Assembly (NCBI GenBank): GCA_035461765.1
Contig: DATHUY010000056.1
Location: forward strand, 1-46,745
Direction of reading: 5' to 3'
Source: Longimicrobiales bacterium
Lineage (GTDB): Bacteria; Gemmatimonadota; Gemmatimonadetes; Longimicrobiales; RSA9
DNA length: 46,745 bases
Position numbers and translations under genes: made by a program. The notes under the pieces are model-generated. The model saw nothing but the letters and a program-made list of their open reading frames with translations. It made no database searches and was not told where the DNA came from. Below, one piece after another: positions 8,753-16,724 of this stretch. The number at the start of each line of letters is the position of its first letter. The stretch's first letter is position 1.

Positions 8753-9464
8753 CGCTCGCCTCGAGCAGATCCGTCGGCGTAGCCGGTTCATATCCGGCTT
8801 CGAGGAGGTCCTGCGTGAGTCGGAGGATGCGCGGCCAGAAGCCGCGCTCCAGATCCGCGGGGTGGAGGGCGAGCGTCGGCACACCAACATCCAGGTGGTG
8901 GAGCAGCTGTCCAATGCCATGACCGACGTGGCCGAGCCAGCCCCAGCGCCCGCAATCCCACGTCCATGTCGCCAGCGGTACGGTTCGGCCGGACGACGAG
9001 GAGAGCGAGAAGAAGCCGAGCACGTGTTCGAGGCCCGCGATGGGTTCCGCGCGCATGTGGCCTGTCTGCCACGCCGGTGCGAGGAAGCCGCGTGCCGGCG
9101 CGCCGAATGCTTCGGTGAATACGCGTTGCCCGCGCTCGATCGTACGCAACGTCGCAGTGGGATCGAGGCCGTTCATCTCGTCGCTGCCGCCGGTCAGCAA
9201 CGTCGCAGGACCGCGGCCGCGGCGACGCTGATGGAAGTATCCGTGGAGGAGAGTCTCCCCGGCGTGCTCCATGATCAGCCGGCAGTAGTCGGGGTGCGCC
9301 GCGAGCGGCCACCTGCCGTGCCAGTCGGGAACCACTCCCATGACGAGACGACGTCCTGCGAGCGGCGCGAGGTCGCGCAGCATCATCCGTGTCTCGCGCG
9401 CCCACGCCGGAGTCACGTCGTGGAGGCAGATGATGAAGCGTCGCGCGGATCGTGGTCTCGTCAT
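8733..9464 (-). CDS. DUF2334-type polysaccharide deacetylase
   Basis: 243 residues from ATG 9464; a GTG at 9509, just after the upstream stop, is the alternative. FIICLHDVTPAW (H15, D16) and HGYFH (H74, H78) give the Asp and HxxxH metal-binding pattern of the carbohydrate esterase 4 superfamily, closest to DUF2334. No signal peptide is evident, so it probably acts in the cytoplasm or at the inner membrane face. ArnD of the aminoarabinose pathway belongs to the same superfamily. Position beside GT2, methyltransferase and SMR genes suggests it deacylates a lipid-linked sugar (inference). Confidence 0.85.
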   Translation of the reverse strand: MTRPRSARRFIICLHDVTPAWARETRMMLRDLAPLAGRRLVMGVVPDWHGRWPLAAHPDYCRLIMEHAGETLLHGYFHQRRRGRGPATLLTGGSDEMNGLDPTATLRTIERGQRVFTEAFGAPARGFLAPAWQTGHMRAEPIAGLEHVLGFFSLSSSSGRTVPLATWTWDCGRWGWLGHVGHGIGQLLHHLDVGVPTLALHPADLERGFWPRILRLTQDLLEAGYEPATPTDLLEASDAEVRI

Positions 9465-9513
9465 CGAGCGACTCGCTCGCGCGCGTGCGACGCACGACCC
9501 TGCGTGCACTGCA

Positions 9514-12072
9514 TCAGACTTCCGCCTTCAGTGCCTCCGTCGGCTGGATCCTGAGCGCGCGTCGCAGCGGCACGGCGCACGCCGTCAGTCCGACGACGAG
9601 CATGATTGCGTCCGCCCCCAGCAGGAGCATCACTTCCTTTGTCGATTGCAGGCCTATCAGCCAGGCCAGCGCACTGCCCGCGAGGATGCCCGCAGTGATC
9701 TGGAGGAACGCGCGCGAGAAGACGCCGGCGACAATGCGGCGCGGGCGCGCACCGAGCGCGGCGCGAATGCCGATCTCGCGCGTACGTCGTGCCACGGTGA
9801 ACGACATCAGCGCATGGATGCCGGTCGCCGACAACAACAGAACGATGAAGGCGATCAGCCACGCGACGGACGTCAGCGCCCAGTTCGCAGTCGCCTCACC
9901 GCCTCCGACGCTCGTGAGCGGCTGGACCTCGGTAAGCCGGATGGTTGGATCGACGCTCGCAGCGATAGCGCGCAGACGCGGCCCGAACGTCTGCGGATCG
10001 TCTACGAGCGCGGCGAGGTTGAGGCCGGCGGCCGCTGTGGGGCGGCGCGGGAGATACATGGCGGACTGCTCGTGCGGCAGCGGCAGCTGCCAGCCGAAGT
10101 CCTCGACCATGCCGATGATCTCGTACCATTCCTCGCCTGCGAGACTGCCGACCTCACCGCTCACGATGCGGATGCGCTGCCCGATCACGTTCCGGCCCCC
10201 GAAAATGTGGCGTGCAAACGACTCGTTCACGATCATGGCGTTGCCCGTCTCGAAGTCGATCGGCGCGAAGTCACGCCCTGCAGCGAGCGACGAGCCGAAC
10301 GCATCGAAGAACCCGTCCGACACCCGCACCAGCGTGCTTGTGCGCAGCGTCGTCGGCGGAGCTCCGGCGAGCGTATCGATCTCGATCTGATACTTGAACT
10401 GATCCATCACCGGCAGGCGGTCTGCGAATGCGACCTGCTGGACCCCCGGCTCGGCGCGCAGCCTTCGCTCCAGCTCATCGAAGCTCACTCGTGCGCGTGC
10501 TGCAAACGCCGCGGAGTCGAGAGCGAAATCCTCGCGATCGATGCCGACGCTCGCAGTCAGGTATCTTTCCGCACGGATGCCTTCGGCTCTCTGCATGAAG
10601 CGGTTGGACTCGTATACGCCTGCCGCGGCGAGCGGCAGGAGTGCAACCGTGAGCGCGACCTGCACGACGATCACCGTCGTCCAGAACCCGCCGAACTTCA
10701 TGCCGGAGCTCGCCGCACTCGCGTTGCGCAGCGCATCCTGCACGTTCATGCGGGTCGCCCGGAGCGCGGGCAGGATCCCGACGATGGCCGCGCCGAACAG
10801 CGTGAGCAGCGCCGTGCCCAGCACGGTCGTCCACGACAGGCTGTCGTCGATCCAGAACGGCATCCCTTCGCTGCCGGCCAGCAGACTCAGCCCCCAGGTC
10901 AGGGCAACCTTCGCGATGACGAGCCCGATCAGTGCGGCGACGCCAGCCAGCACCAGAGCCTCGATGAACAGCTGCGAGATGATACGGCCGCGGCTTGCGC
11001 CGAGTGCGCTTCGGACCGTGATCTCCCACCCGCGCGTCGCCGTCCGCGCGAACACGAGCGTGGCCACGTTCACACACACGACAGTCAGCAGCATCAGAAA
11101 TATGCCGGCGACTACCGACAGCATCCCCGTGATCAACATCCCCTGGCTTCCGCCCATGAGCGGCTTCGCGTACGACGTGATGCGCGGACTCAGGTTCCTG
11201 TGCGTCTCGGGGTGGTCCGCCGTAATGCGAGCACCGATGCCCTGCAGCTCCGCCTGCGCCGCGTCCATGGATGCGCCGGGAGCGAGGCGGCCGAAGATCG
11301 ACACCGGTGGACCGGTGCGCGGCGTCAGCAGCGCTTCCTCCAACTGGAGCGGCATCCAGATCCTCTCGGCCGTCGGGAACGCGAATCCTTCCGGCATCAC
11401 GCCGACCACGGTGGCGGTCACAGTGCCCAGCTTCACCGTCTGGCCGACGACGCCTGCATCGCTCGCGAACCGCGACTTCCACAGCGCATGGCTGAGCACG
11501 ACGACCGGCGGCTCCGTCGGATTCTCATCCTGCTCCGTGAGCGTGCGGCCCAGCAGCGGTGCCGTCCCCATCAGTCGGAACGCGTTGGCCGTGATCTCGG
11601 CTCCACGCACGGGCTCGATCCGACCGTCCGCGGTCGCCAGGTTGCGCGCGAACATCATCGCCGCGCCCAGGTTCTCGACCGTTCGCGCCTGCTCGCGCCA
11701 TATCGTGAAGTCGTACAGCGAGCGAGGTTCCGTTCCGAGCTCGCTCGCATCCCAGTTGCGGATCGTCACGACGCGGTCGCCGTCCGGGATCGGCAGCCGC
11801 GGGTTCTGCCACTTGTTGATCGCCTCGACGTAGATCGTGCCCAGCGCAATCGCGACCGCGATCGCCAGCGTGCCGACCGCCGTGATGCCCGGGTACCGCG
11901 CCAGCATGCGGAACCCCACCTTGAAGTCCAGCCAGGAAACGCCGGTTCGGCCGCGCCGGTCCGGCTCGCTCGACATGGCGATGTCGTCGGCGCCGCCCGG
12001 CCCGGAGCCGACATCGGAGTCGTGACGCGGGGACCGAAGGAGCGAGCGGATGCGGGCGATGATGCTGTTCAT
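9514..12072 (-). CDS. ADOP-type duplicated FtsX/MacB permease
   Basis: 852 residues with two MacB-type periplasmic domain plus FtsX permease modules, the acidobacterial duplicated orphan permease layout. The N-terminal TM segment is near residues 62-82. The first FtsX block (three helices) includes TRGWEITVRSALGASRGRII; the second, at the C-terminus, carries the signature RRTREIGIRAALGARPRRIV and ends RIQPTEALKAEV. No ABC ATPase is nearby, as is usual for this family; the transported substrate is unknown. It ends 4 bp before the alternative GTG of the deacetylase, so it may head the cassette transcript. A low-GC patch with TATAAA-like hexamers lies upstream at 12200-12235. Confidence 0.93.
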   Translation of the reverse strand: MNSIIARIRSLLRSPRHDSDVGSGPGGADDIAMSSEPDRRGRTGVSWLDFKVGFRMLARYPGITAVGTLAIAVAIALGTIYVEAINKWQNPRLPIPDGDRVVTIRNWDASELGTEPRSLYDFTIWREQARTVENLGAAMMFARNLATADGRIEPVRGAEITANAFRLMGTAPLLGRTLTEQDENPTEPPVVVLSHALWKSRFASDAGVVGQTVKLGTVTATVVGVMPEGFAFPTAERIWMPLQLEEALLTPRTGPPVSIFGRLAPGASMDAAQAELQGIGARITADHPETHRNLSPRITSYAKPLMGGSQGMLITGMLSVVAGIFLMLLTVVCVNVATLVFARTATRGWEITVRSALGASRGRIISQLFIEALVLAGVAALIGLVIAKVALTWGLSLLAGSEGMPFWIDDSLSWTTVLGTALLTLFGAAIVGILPALRATRMNVQDALRNASAASSGMKFGGFWTTVIVVQVALTVALLPLAAAGVYESNRFMQRAEGIRAERYLTASVGIDREDFALDSAAFAARARVSFDELERRLRAEPGVQQVAFADRLPVMDQFKYQIEIDTLAGAPPTTLRTSTLVRVSDGFFDAFGSSLAAGRDFAPIDFETGNAMIVNESFARHIFGGRNVIGQRIRIVSGEVGSLAGEEWYEIIGMVEDFGWQLPLPHEQSAMYLPRRPTAAAGLNLAALVDDPQTFGPRLRAIAASVDPTIRLTEVQPLTSVGGGEATANWALTSVAWLIAFIVLLLSATGIHALMSFTVARRTREIGIRAALGARPRRIVAGVFSRAFLQITAGILAGSALAWLIGLQSTKEVMLLLGADAIMLVVGLTACAVPLRRALRIQPTEALKAEV

Positions 12073-12189
12073 GATCGACTGCTTTCAAGCGGTGAAATCG
12101 TGAGCGGAACTCGCGGGTCCCGAGTCCGGCGTGTTCGAGGTGCGGCGTGTTGTCGGTCTGCCTGTTCGAGTGGTCGGGCATGGAGGCGT

Positions 12190-12236
12190 TCACAGCCAGT
12201 CACTTTATAATGCAAAGTGCCGCTGCAGTATAAAGA
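12190..12236 (-). promoter_or_regulatory. AT-rich patch, possible promoter of the ADOP/cassette operon
   Basis: In otherwise very GC-rich DNA this stretch carries two TATA-like hexamers (CATTATAAAG and TTTATACTG on the minus strand) about 120-160 bp upstream of the permease start. One contains a TATAAT-like core. It also shows a short palindromic arrangement (ACTTTATAATGCAAAGT). No convincing -35 box could be placed, so this is only a candidate. The rest of the 12073-12251 gap shows nothing clear. Confidence 0.3.
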
Positions 12237-12253
12237 CGGTGCCAGGCACCGTC
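12235..12253. repeat. 19-bp perfect palindrome at the esterase stop codon
   Basis: GACGGTGCC-A-GGCACCGTC: nine-base arms around a single central base. The esterase stop codon (TGA at 12254-12252 on the minus strand) overlaps its end. It looks like a REP-type palindrome or a compact terminator stem without a U-tract. Confidence 0.7.
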
Positions 12254-13172
12254 AATGGTCCTCCTCTCCCACCGGTGAACTGCTGCCGTGCCTGGCCTCG
12301 AAGAAGTGGTCGCCATCGTGCGACAGCTTCCGGTCCAGGAAACGATGGATCGCGCTTCGCGCTTCGGGGACTCTCCAGCAGTCGGCGTGGCAGTTTCCCT
12401 CTCTGCCCTCGATCCGCACGTATTCGGTCTCCGCGCCGGCCGACCGGAGCGCGGCAGTGATGCGGTCGCCCTGCGTGACATACACGTTGTCGTCCCCGGC
12501 GCCGTGCACGGTGAGAACCGACACATCCGGCCGGGCGAACGTCACCGTGGAGATATCGCGAAGCTCGGCGTCCGACCACGGCGCAGGGTGACCCATGACG
12601 GCGGTAAGAATGTCTGCGAAATTGTCCATCACCTGTCCGGGAGGCATCGTCATGTCGTGCTCCCCATCGAGGTTGACGGCGGTGCTCACTCTCCCGTCCG
12701 GGCTTTCAGGATCGTCACGAAGGGCGACCATCGTCGCCAGATGACCGCCCGCGGACATGCCGAGCGAGGCAATGCGGTCGGGGTCGACTCCGTACTGACG
12801 GGCATTCGTACGTATGTGTTTCAAGGCGTTCTGAACGTCCTCGATCTGTGCGGGCCACGTGCCGCCCGGACGACCGGCGAGTCTGTAGTTGATCGCAAAC
12901 ACGACGTACCCGTACGGGCAGAACTCCTCCGCGATCTGGCTGCCCCAGGCCTTGTCGCCACCCTTCCATGCCCCGCCGTGGATGGCCAGGATCGCGGGGC
13001 GGCCGGCGCGGCCGGTGTCGGCTTCAGGCTCGTAGAAATCGAAGGTTCCATAGATGCCGATGGCCGTGTCATAGGCCAGGTTTCGTGTGACATCGTAGGT
13101 GTGCGTGTCACATCCGGCGGCGGCTGCGGCGAACAGGGCGAGGAGCGCAATTGCGCTGTCTGGATCGCGCAT
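12252..13172 (-). CDS. Lipoprotein alpha/beta-hydrolase (BD-FAE / esterase-lipase type)
   Basis: 306 residues from ATG 13172. The N-terminus has a hydrophobic stretch ending AAAAAGC, a lipobox with Cys21, so it is probably a membrane-anchored lipoprotein. Hydrolase signatures: oxyanion-hole HGGAW (65-69), nucleophile elbow GMSAGG (Ser140), acid at GAGDDN (D227 or D228) and catalytic His in GNCHAD (H262). Together these match the carboxylesterase/BD-FAE group that cleaves small or carbohydrate-linked esters. The frame runs upstream to 13526, but that part is a shadow of the DUF559 gene. It lies 17 bp after that gene and may share its transcript. Confidence 0.85.
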   Translation of the reverse strand: MRDPDSAIALLALFAAAAAGCDTHTYDVTRNLAYDTAIGIYGTFDFYEPEADTGRAGRPAILAIHGGAWKGGDKAWGSQIAEEFCPYGYVVFAINYRLAGRPGGTWPAQIEDVQNALKHIRTNARQYGVDPDRIASLGMSAGGHLATMVALRDDPESPDGRVSTAVNLDGEHDMTMPPGQVMDNFADILTAVMGHPAPWSDAELRDISTVTFARPDVSVLTVHGAGDDNVYVTQGDRITAALRSAGAETEYVRIEGREGNCHADCWRVPEARSAIHRFLDRKLSHDGDHFFEARHGSSSPVGEEDH

Positions 13173-13189
13173 GCGAAGCACCTTAACGC

Positions 13190-14089
13190 TCACCGCGACA
13201 GTGCCTGAGCCAGGCGCACGATCGTCGCGAACCGACCCTCGCCCAGATCGGACCAGGTGAATCGCAGGACGCGGTAACCGGCCGCGGTCAACTCCGCGTC
13301 GCGCCTGCGGTCCGCACCGAACGAATGGGCCGAGGCGTGAAATGCGTACCCGTCGACCTCGACGATCACGCGCGCGTCCCGCCACACGAAATCGACTTCG
13401 TGGCCGAGGACCTGGACGTTCAGTTCCGGGCGCGGGAGTCCGGCCTTCTGTGTGAGCGCGAGCAGATTCTCCGCCCGGGAGCGGGTGAACGGCGGCGCAT
13501 CGTGTTCCGCCAGAAGTCGCCGCCACAGCGGGGCTCCCCGGTGGGTCGGATGTCGCTCCACCATGGCGCGCATCTCATCGGAAGTAACGAGCCGCTTGCG
13601 CAATGAAGTGGCATACGCCTGCTCGACCACGCGGCCCGTTTCCGTTTCCGCGAGGTCGAGGAGCGTGCGCGCCGGCGTGGTGACCGGAATGCCATCCAGC
13701 ACCGCGACTTCATCCGCTCGGAGATCGCGCACCCGGTGGATCCGGACTCCATCGATCTGACGACGCCTGCGCCGCGGCATTGTCACCTCCACTGTGTCGA
13801 CATGACGATCGTTCTCGACGATGCCCGCGAGGCGTGCCGCGCTCAGATGACTGGCGCGCGCGTCACAGCCGCCGGCGAGGACTGCCGCCTTCTCGGCCGA
13901 TCGCGGGAGCGGGAGCGGACCGATCTGGTAGACGCCGCGCTGCACGACCACGAGCCGCCGGACGCGCACCAGCCGATCCACGGTATGCACGGAGAGGCCG
14001 CGGTCGATCAGCTGCGCGCGCGCTACGACACCGTGCTGTGCAGTGCCCAGGTCGCGGAGGATGAGCTCGGTGTCACGGCGCGTCGCCAT
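13190..14089 (-). CDS. AbiEi-like N-terminal domain fused to DUF559 endonuclease-like domain
   Basis: 299 residues. The N-terminal part (LDLGTA-type winged helix, RGVYQIGPLPL, then a middle domain with VTTPARTLLDLAE) resembles the AbiEi antitoxin / type IV TA family regulator. The C-terminal ~90 residues (ELNVQVLGHEVDFVWRDARV, then IVEVDGYAFH and YRVLRFTW) match DUF559, a Vsr-like PD-(D/E)XK fold. Such fusions are common in high-GC bacteria and often stand alone; no AbiEii nucleotidyltransferase partner is present. Whether it cleaves DNA is unknown. Its first codons (MATRRDT) lie inside the sequence shared by arrays 2 and 3. Confidence 0.8.
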   Translation of the reverse strand: MATRRDTELILRDLGTAQHGVVARAQLIDRGLSVHTVDRLVRVRRLVVVQRGVYQIGPLPLPRSAEKAAVLAGGCDARASHLSAARLAGIVENDRHVDTVEVTMPRRRRRQIDGVRIHRVRDLRADEVAVLDGIPVTTPARTLLDLAETETGRVVEQAYATSLRKRLVTSDEMRAMVERHPTHRGAPLWRRLLAEHDAPPFTRSRAENLLALTQKAGLPRPELNVQVLGHEVDFVWRDARVIVEVDGYAFHASAHSFGADRRRDAELTAAGYRVLRFTWSDLGEGRFATIVRLAQALSR

Positions 14090-14290
14090 CCTGCCTTCCC
14101 CACGTCAATCGTAACCCACCCGCGCCCAGGTCGAGCGCGGTGATGCTATCACGGCGTCTGGCGCTGTCGAATGGTGCCCGCGCCGCGATTTCGTCGCCAC
14201 GGGGCAAGCCCGACGTCGCTCCGCGACGTGAATCGTGCTCCGCCCGGCTCCCGCAGAGACCTGGGGCACGTCCGACGTATCGCGGGACCG
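14070..14290. repeat. Hairpin-repeat array 2 (62-bp period), upstream of the DUF559 gene
   Basis: Three degenerate units: the GTCAATCG / GTCGAATGG / GTGAATCG positions fall at about 14104, 14166 and 14229, spaced 62-63 bp. The best hairpin is ACGTCGC-TCC-GCGACGT at about 14214-14230, flanked by GGGGCAAG and the CTCCG/GCCCC side. The whole block is nearly the same as 15965-16185. It overlaps the first ~20 bp of the DUF559 gene. Confidence 0.75.
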
Positions 14291-14315
14291 CCCGCATGCA
14301 GGACCCGGCCCTCCC

Positions 14316-14333
14316 GCCCGGGCGCGCCCGGGC
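14316..14333. terminator. 18-bp GC-only perfect palindrome downstream of the amidohydrolase
   Basis: GCCCGGGCGCGCCCGGGC is self-complementary over all 18 bases. It lies 175 bp downstream of the minus-strand amidohydrolase stop and upstream of array 2. It could act as a rho-assisted terminator or a protein-binding palindrome; there is no U-tract. I see nothing else in 14334-14508. Confidence 0.3.
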
Positions 14334-14508
14334 GGCCAGGGCGCCGGCCTTCCCTCCCTGCGAGCGCCGTCACGCGGGATCGATTCGAGCACGCACGAGA
14401 GTACCGCCTGTCGATGGGCGTTTCCATGGCGGTTGGGGCCGACTTCGAGCAGGAAGCTGCAAGCGGGCGTGGGGAAGGGCCGAGTTTCGGCCGGCAGTGC
14501 GAGATCTG

Positions 14509-15903
14509 TCAGCGTACGCGCACGCCACCCTTCATGACGAAGACGACGTCGCGCAGCGCGTGCACGTCCCGGCCGGGATCGCCGCTCACGGCGACGAGGT
14601 CGGCGAGCAGCCCGGCGCGGATCCGGCCGCGATCGGCGAGGCCGAAGATGTCGGCATTGCCGGCTGTCATGCCGCGTACGACGGCGAGCGGCGACATGCC
14701 GTAATCGACGAGCAGCTCTGCCTCGAGGGCATTCTCACCGTGCGAGAACACGCCGGCATCGCCGCCGACGCAGATCGTCGTGCCGGCATCGAGCGCAGCG
14801 CGCACGCTCGCGCGCTTGGCCGCAACGCGCGCCGGTTCGGGATCGACGTCAGGGCGCCAGCCTCCGTAACGCGAGATCGACCAGCCCGCCGCCACGGTCG
14901 GACAGAGCGCCACACCACGCTCGGCCATTTGCCGGAACACGGCGGGAGTGCCGCCATCACCGTGCTCGATGGTCGCGACGCCGGCGGCGATCGCCCGGCT
15001 CATGCCCTCCGCCGTGCTCGCGTGCGCCACGACTCGCCGGCCGGACGACGCCGCCGCTTCCACGATCCGCTCCAGCTCCGCCTGCGTGAACGTCGGGCGG
15101 GCTTCACCGTCCGGCCCCCAGCGATAATCGGCGTACACCTTGATCCAGTCTGCGCCGTGGCCGATCTGGTCGCGCACCACCTTCAGGAGCGACTCGCCGT
15201 CCGCCTCCTCCGCACCCTGCGGCACCGTGAACTCCGGCGCAAATCCCCTCGGTCCATAGCTGCCGGTCGCTACGATCGCACGCCCGCTCGTGATGACGCG
15301 CGGACCGCGTATCGCGCCCTTGTCGATAGCCGTGCGCAGACCCACGTCGGCGTAGCCGGCGCCCTCCGTCCCGAGATCACGAACGGTCGTGAAGCCTGCG
15401 TCGAGCGTGGCGCCCGCATGCATGACGGCCCGCGCGACGCGTTCCGCATACGACTCGCGCAGCACCTGGTCGTTCCAGCTCGTCTCGTCGTAAGGATGCA
15501 GCAGCAGATGGGAGTGGCCCTCGATGAAGCCGGGCAGCAGCGTGGCACCGGGGAGGTCGATGGCGACGGCGCCGGCCGATGCGACGTCGCGCTCCGCGCC
15601 GACCGCCGCGATGCGCTCGCCGCGGACGAGCACGACCCAGCCCTCGTGGCGGTCCTGCCCGTCGAACACCGCCGCAGGCCGCAACACATACGTCGTGTCC
15701 TGCGCCGCAAGCGCCGCCGGCGCGAGCAGCAGTGCGGCCGGAGCGAGCCGTAGTGCGGCTGCGGCCGGTGCGAGCCGGAGTGCGGCCGCGGCGGGAGCGA
15801 GCAGCAGTCCCGCCGCAGCGAGCCGCAGTGCTGCCACGATCGAGCGCCAGTGCATTCGCGCTGCCCCCGCGGCCATCGTTCGCGGCGATTCCATCCCGGT
15901 CAT
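14509..15903 (-). CDS. Secreted amidohydrolase-superfamily metal-dependent hydrolase (imidazolonepropionase/prolidase-like)
   Basis: 464 residues from ATG 15903. A long signal peptide has a repetitive hydrophobic core (repeats of ALRLAPAAA) ending near LAAQD. The amidohydrolase barrel follows: LPGFIEGHSHLLLH (metal-binding HxH), FTTVRDLGTEG, DWIKVYADYRWGPDG (metal Lys), VVAHASTAEGM, TIEHGDG and VGGDAGVF (final Asp region). This is the secreted imidazolonepropionase-like group whose better-known members cut Xaa-Pro or cyclic amides. The frame is open to 15987, where it would start MATRPDT, but that stretch belongs to array 3 and lacks signal-peptide character. Codon-level repeats in the signal region are unusual. 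Confidence 0.88.
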   Translation of the reverse strand: MTGMESPRTMAAGAARMHWRSIVAALRLAAAGLLLAPAAAALRLAPAAAALRLAPAALLLAPAALAAQDTTYVLRPAAVFDGQDRHEGWVVLVRGERIAAVGAERDVASAGAVAIDLPGATLLPGFIEGHSHLLLHPYDETSWNDQVLRESYAERVARAVMHAGATLDAGFTTVRDLGTEGAGYADVGLRTAIDKGAIRGPRVITSGRAIVATGSYGPRGFAPEFTVPQGAEEADGESLLKVVRDQIGHGADWIKVYADYRWGPDGEARPTFTQAELERIVEAAASSGRRVVAHASTAEGMSRAIAAGVATIEHGDGGTPAVFRQMAERGVALCPTVAAGWSISRYGGWRPDVDPEPARVAAKRASVRAALDAGTTICVGGDAGVFSHGENALEAELLVDYGMSPLAVVRGMTAGNADIFGLADRGRIRAGLLADLVAVSGDPGRDVHALRDVVFVMKGGVRVR

Positions 15904-15964
15904 GCGATTCCCCCTGTCATGGAGCACGTCGGCATCGGGGCCAAAGATAGGGGTTCCGGAGGGC

Positions 15965-16190
15965 CCTGTGTCAGGTCGCGTCGCCATGCTGCCTGCGCGA
16001 CGTCAATCCTGCCCCGCCTGCGCTCAGATCCGGCGCGGTGACAGCATGACGTCGTATGTCGCTGTCGAATGGTGCCCGCGCCGCGATTCTGGCGCCTCGG
16101 GGTAGGTCGGACGTCGCTCCGCGACGTGAATCGCGCTCCGGCCGGACGACAGCGCGCCCTGGGGCGCATCCGACGTATCTCCGACCGGCT
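15965..16190. repeat. Hairpin-repeat array 3 (62-bp period), near-duplicate of array 2
   Basis: Conserved positions (GTCAATCCTGCCCC at ~16001, GTCGAATGGTGCCCG at ~16064, GTGAATCGCGCTCCG at ~16127) are spaced about 62 bp. The central hairpin ACGTCGC-TCC-GCGACGT is at ~16111-16127. Long identical stretches shared with array 2 include CGCGTCGCCAT, GCTGTCGAATGGTGCCCGCG and the hairpin. It lies just upstream of the minus-strand amidohydrolase and downstream of the small gene at 16275. The rest of the 15904-16274 gap holds no gene I can support. Confidence 0.78.
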
Positions 16191-16274
16191 CCACGCGCAC
16201 GAACTGACAAGGGTGGGGTGGCGGGCCCGAGGGCGCGCGCGTGGACGGTGCCGCCGCCGCGCCCCCGAAAGCGC

Positions 16275-16580
16275 TCAGCCGCGGGCCGCAGTTCCGACGC
16301 GGGAGGAGTCCAGCCCGCGTCGCCGGCGGAGCGGCATGCGCTCGCGCCCCATCACCAGCATGCCGCCGGGTACGTCACCGTCGTGCGTATCGAAGTGGAC
16401 CATGAAGTCGACGCAGAAGGAGACGCCGAAGCGGGCGTCGCTCATCTGGCGCAGGGGGAAGAAGCCGGCATCGGCGAGCTGGATGGAGAGGTGTCCGCCG
16501 ATCACGCGGAAGCGCGCGGTGTGCCCGTCGCTCGTCGCGTAGTCCCCCGTGAACGGCGCGAGGTGGTGGGCTCGGTCCAT
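16275..16580 (-). CDS. Small protein resembling a stand-alone DUF3471-like domain
   Basis: 101 residues. LAPFTGDYATSDGHTARFRV followed by IGGHLSIQLADAGFFPLRQM and SFCVDFMVHFDTHDGDVPGG resembles the small beta domain usually found at the C-terminus of serine-hydrolase (beta-lactamase-like) or TPR proteins. Here it has its own ATG with GGGAG 8 bp upstream (16589-16593 on the minus strand), so it is probably expressed. No catalytic domain precedes it. It follows the response regulator by 144 bp on the same strand. It may be a relic of a longer gene; function unknown. Confidence 0.55.
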   Translation of the reverse strand: MDRAHHLAPFTGDYATSDGHTARFRVIGGHLSIQLADAGFFPLRQMSDARFGVSFCVDFMVHFDTHDGDVPGGMLVMGRERMPLRRRRGLDSSRVGTAARG

Positions 16581-16724
16581 CGTCGCGTCTCCCGGCGGCG
16601 GTCGTGGCGCTGAGTGTGTCGGGGCAGGCGTCGTCCGGAGAATGGCGCGGGGGCGGCCGCGTGTCTATCGCACATTCATGTGAGACTGGTGCGCGCGAGT
16701 CGCCGGCACCGCTGGCGGGAGCGG

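Noticed and set aside
9340-12210. 956-residue plus-strand reading frame
   Set aside because: It lies opposite the ADOP permease and deacetylase, is rich in Arg/His/Asp/Gln with no domain or hydrophobic pattern, and is a codon-bias shadow.
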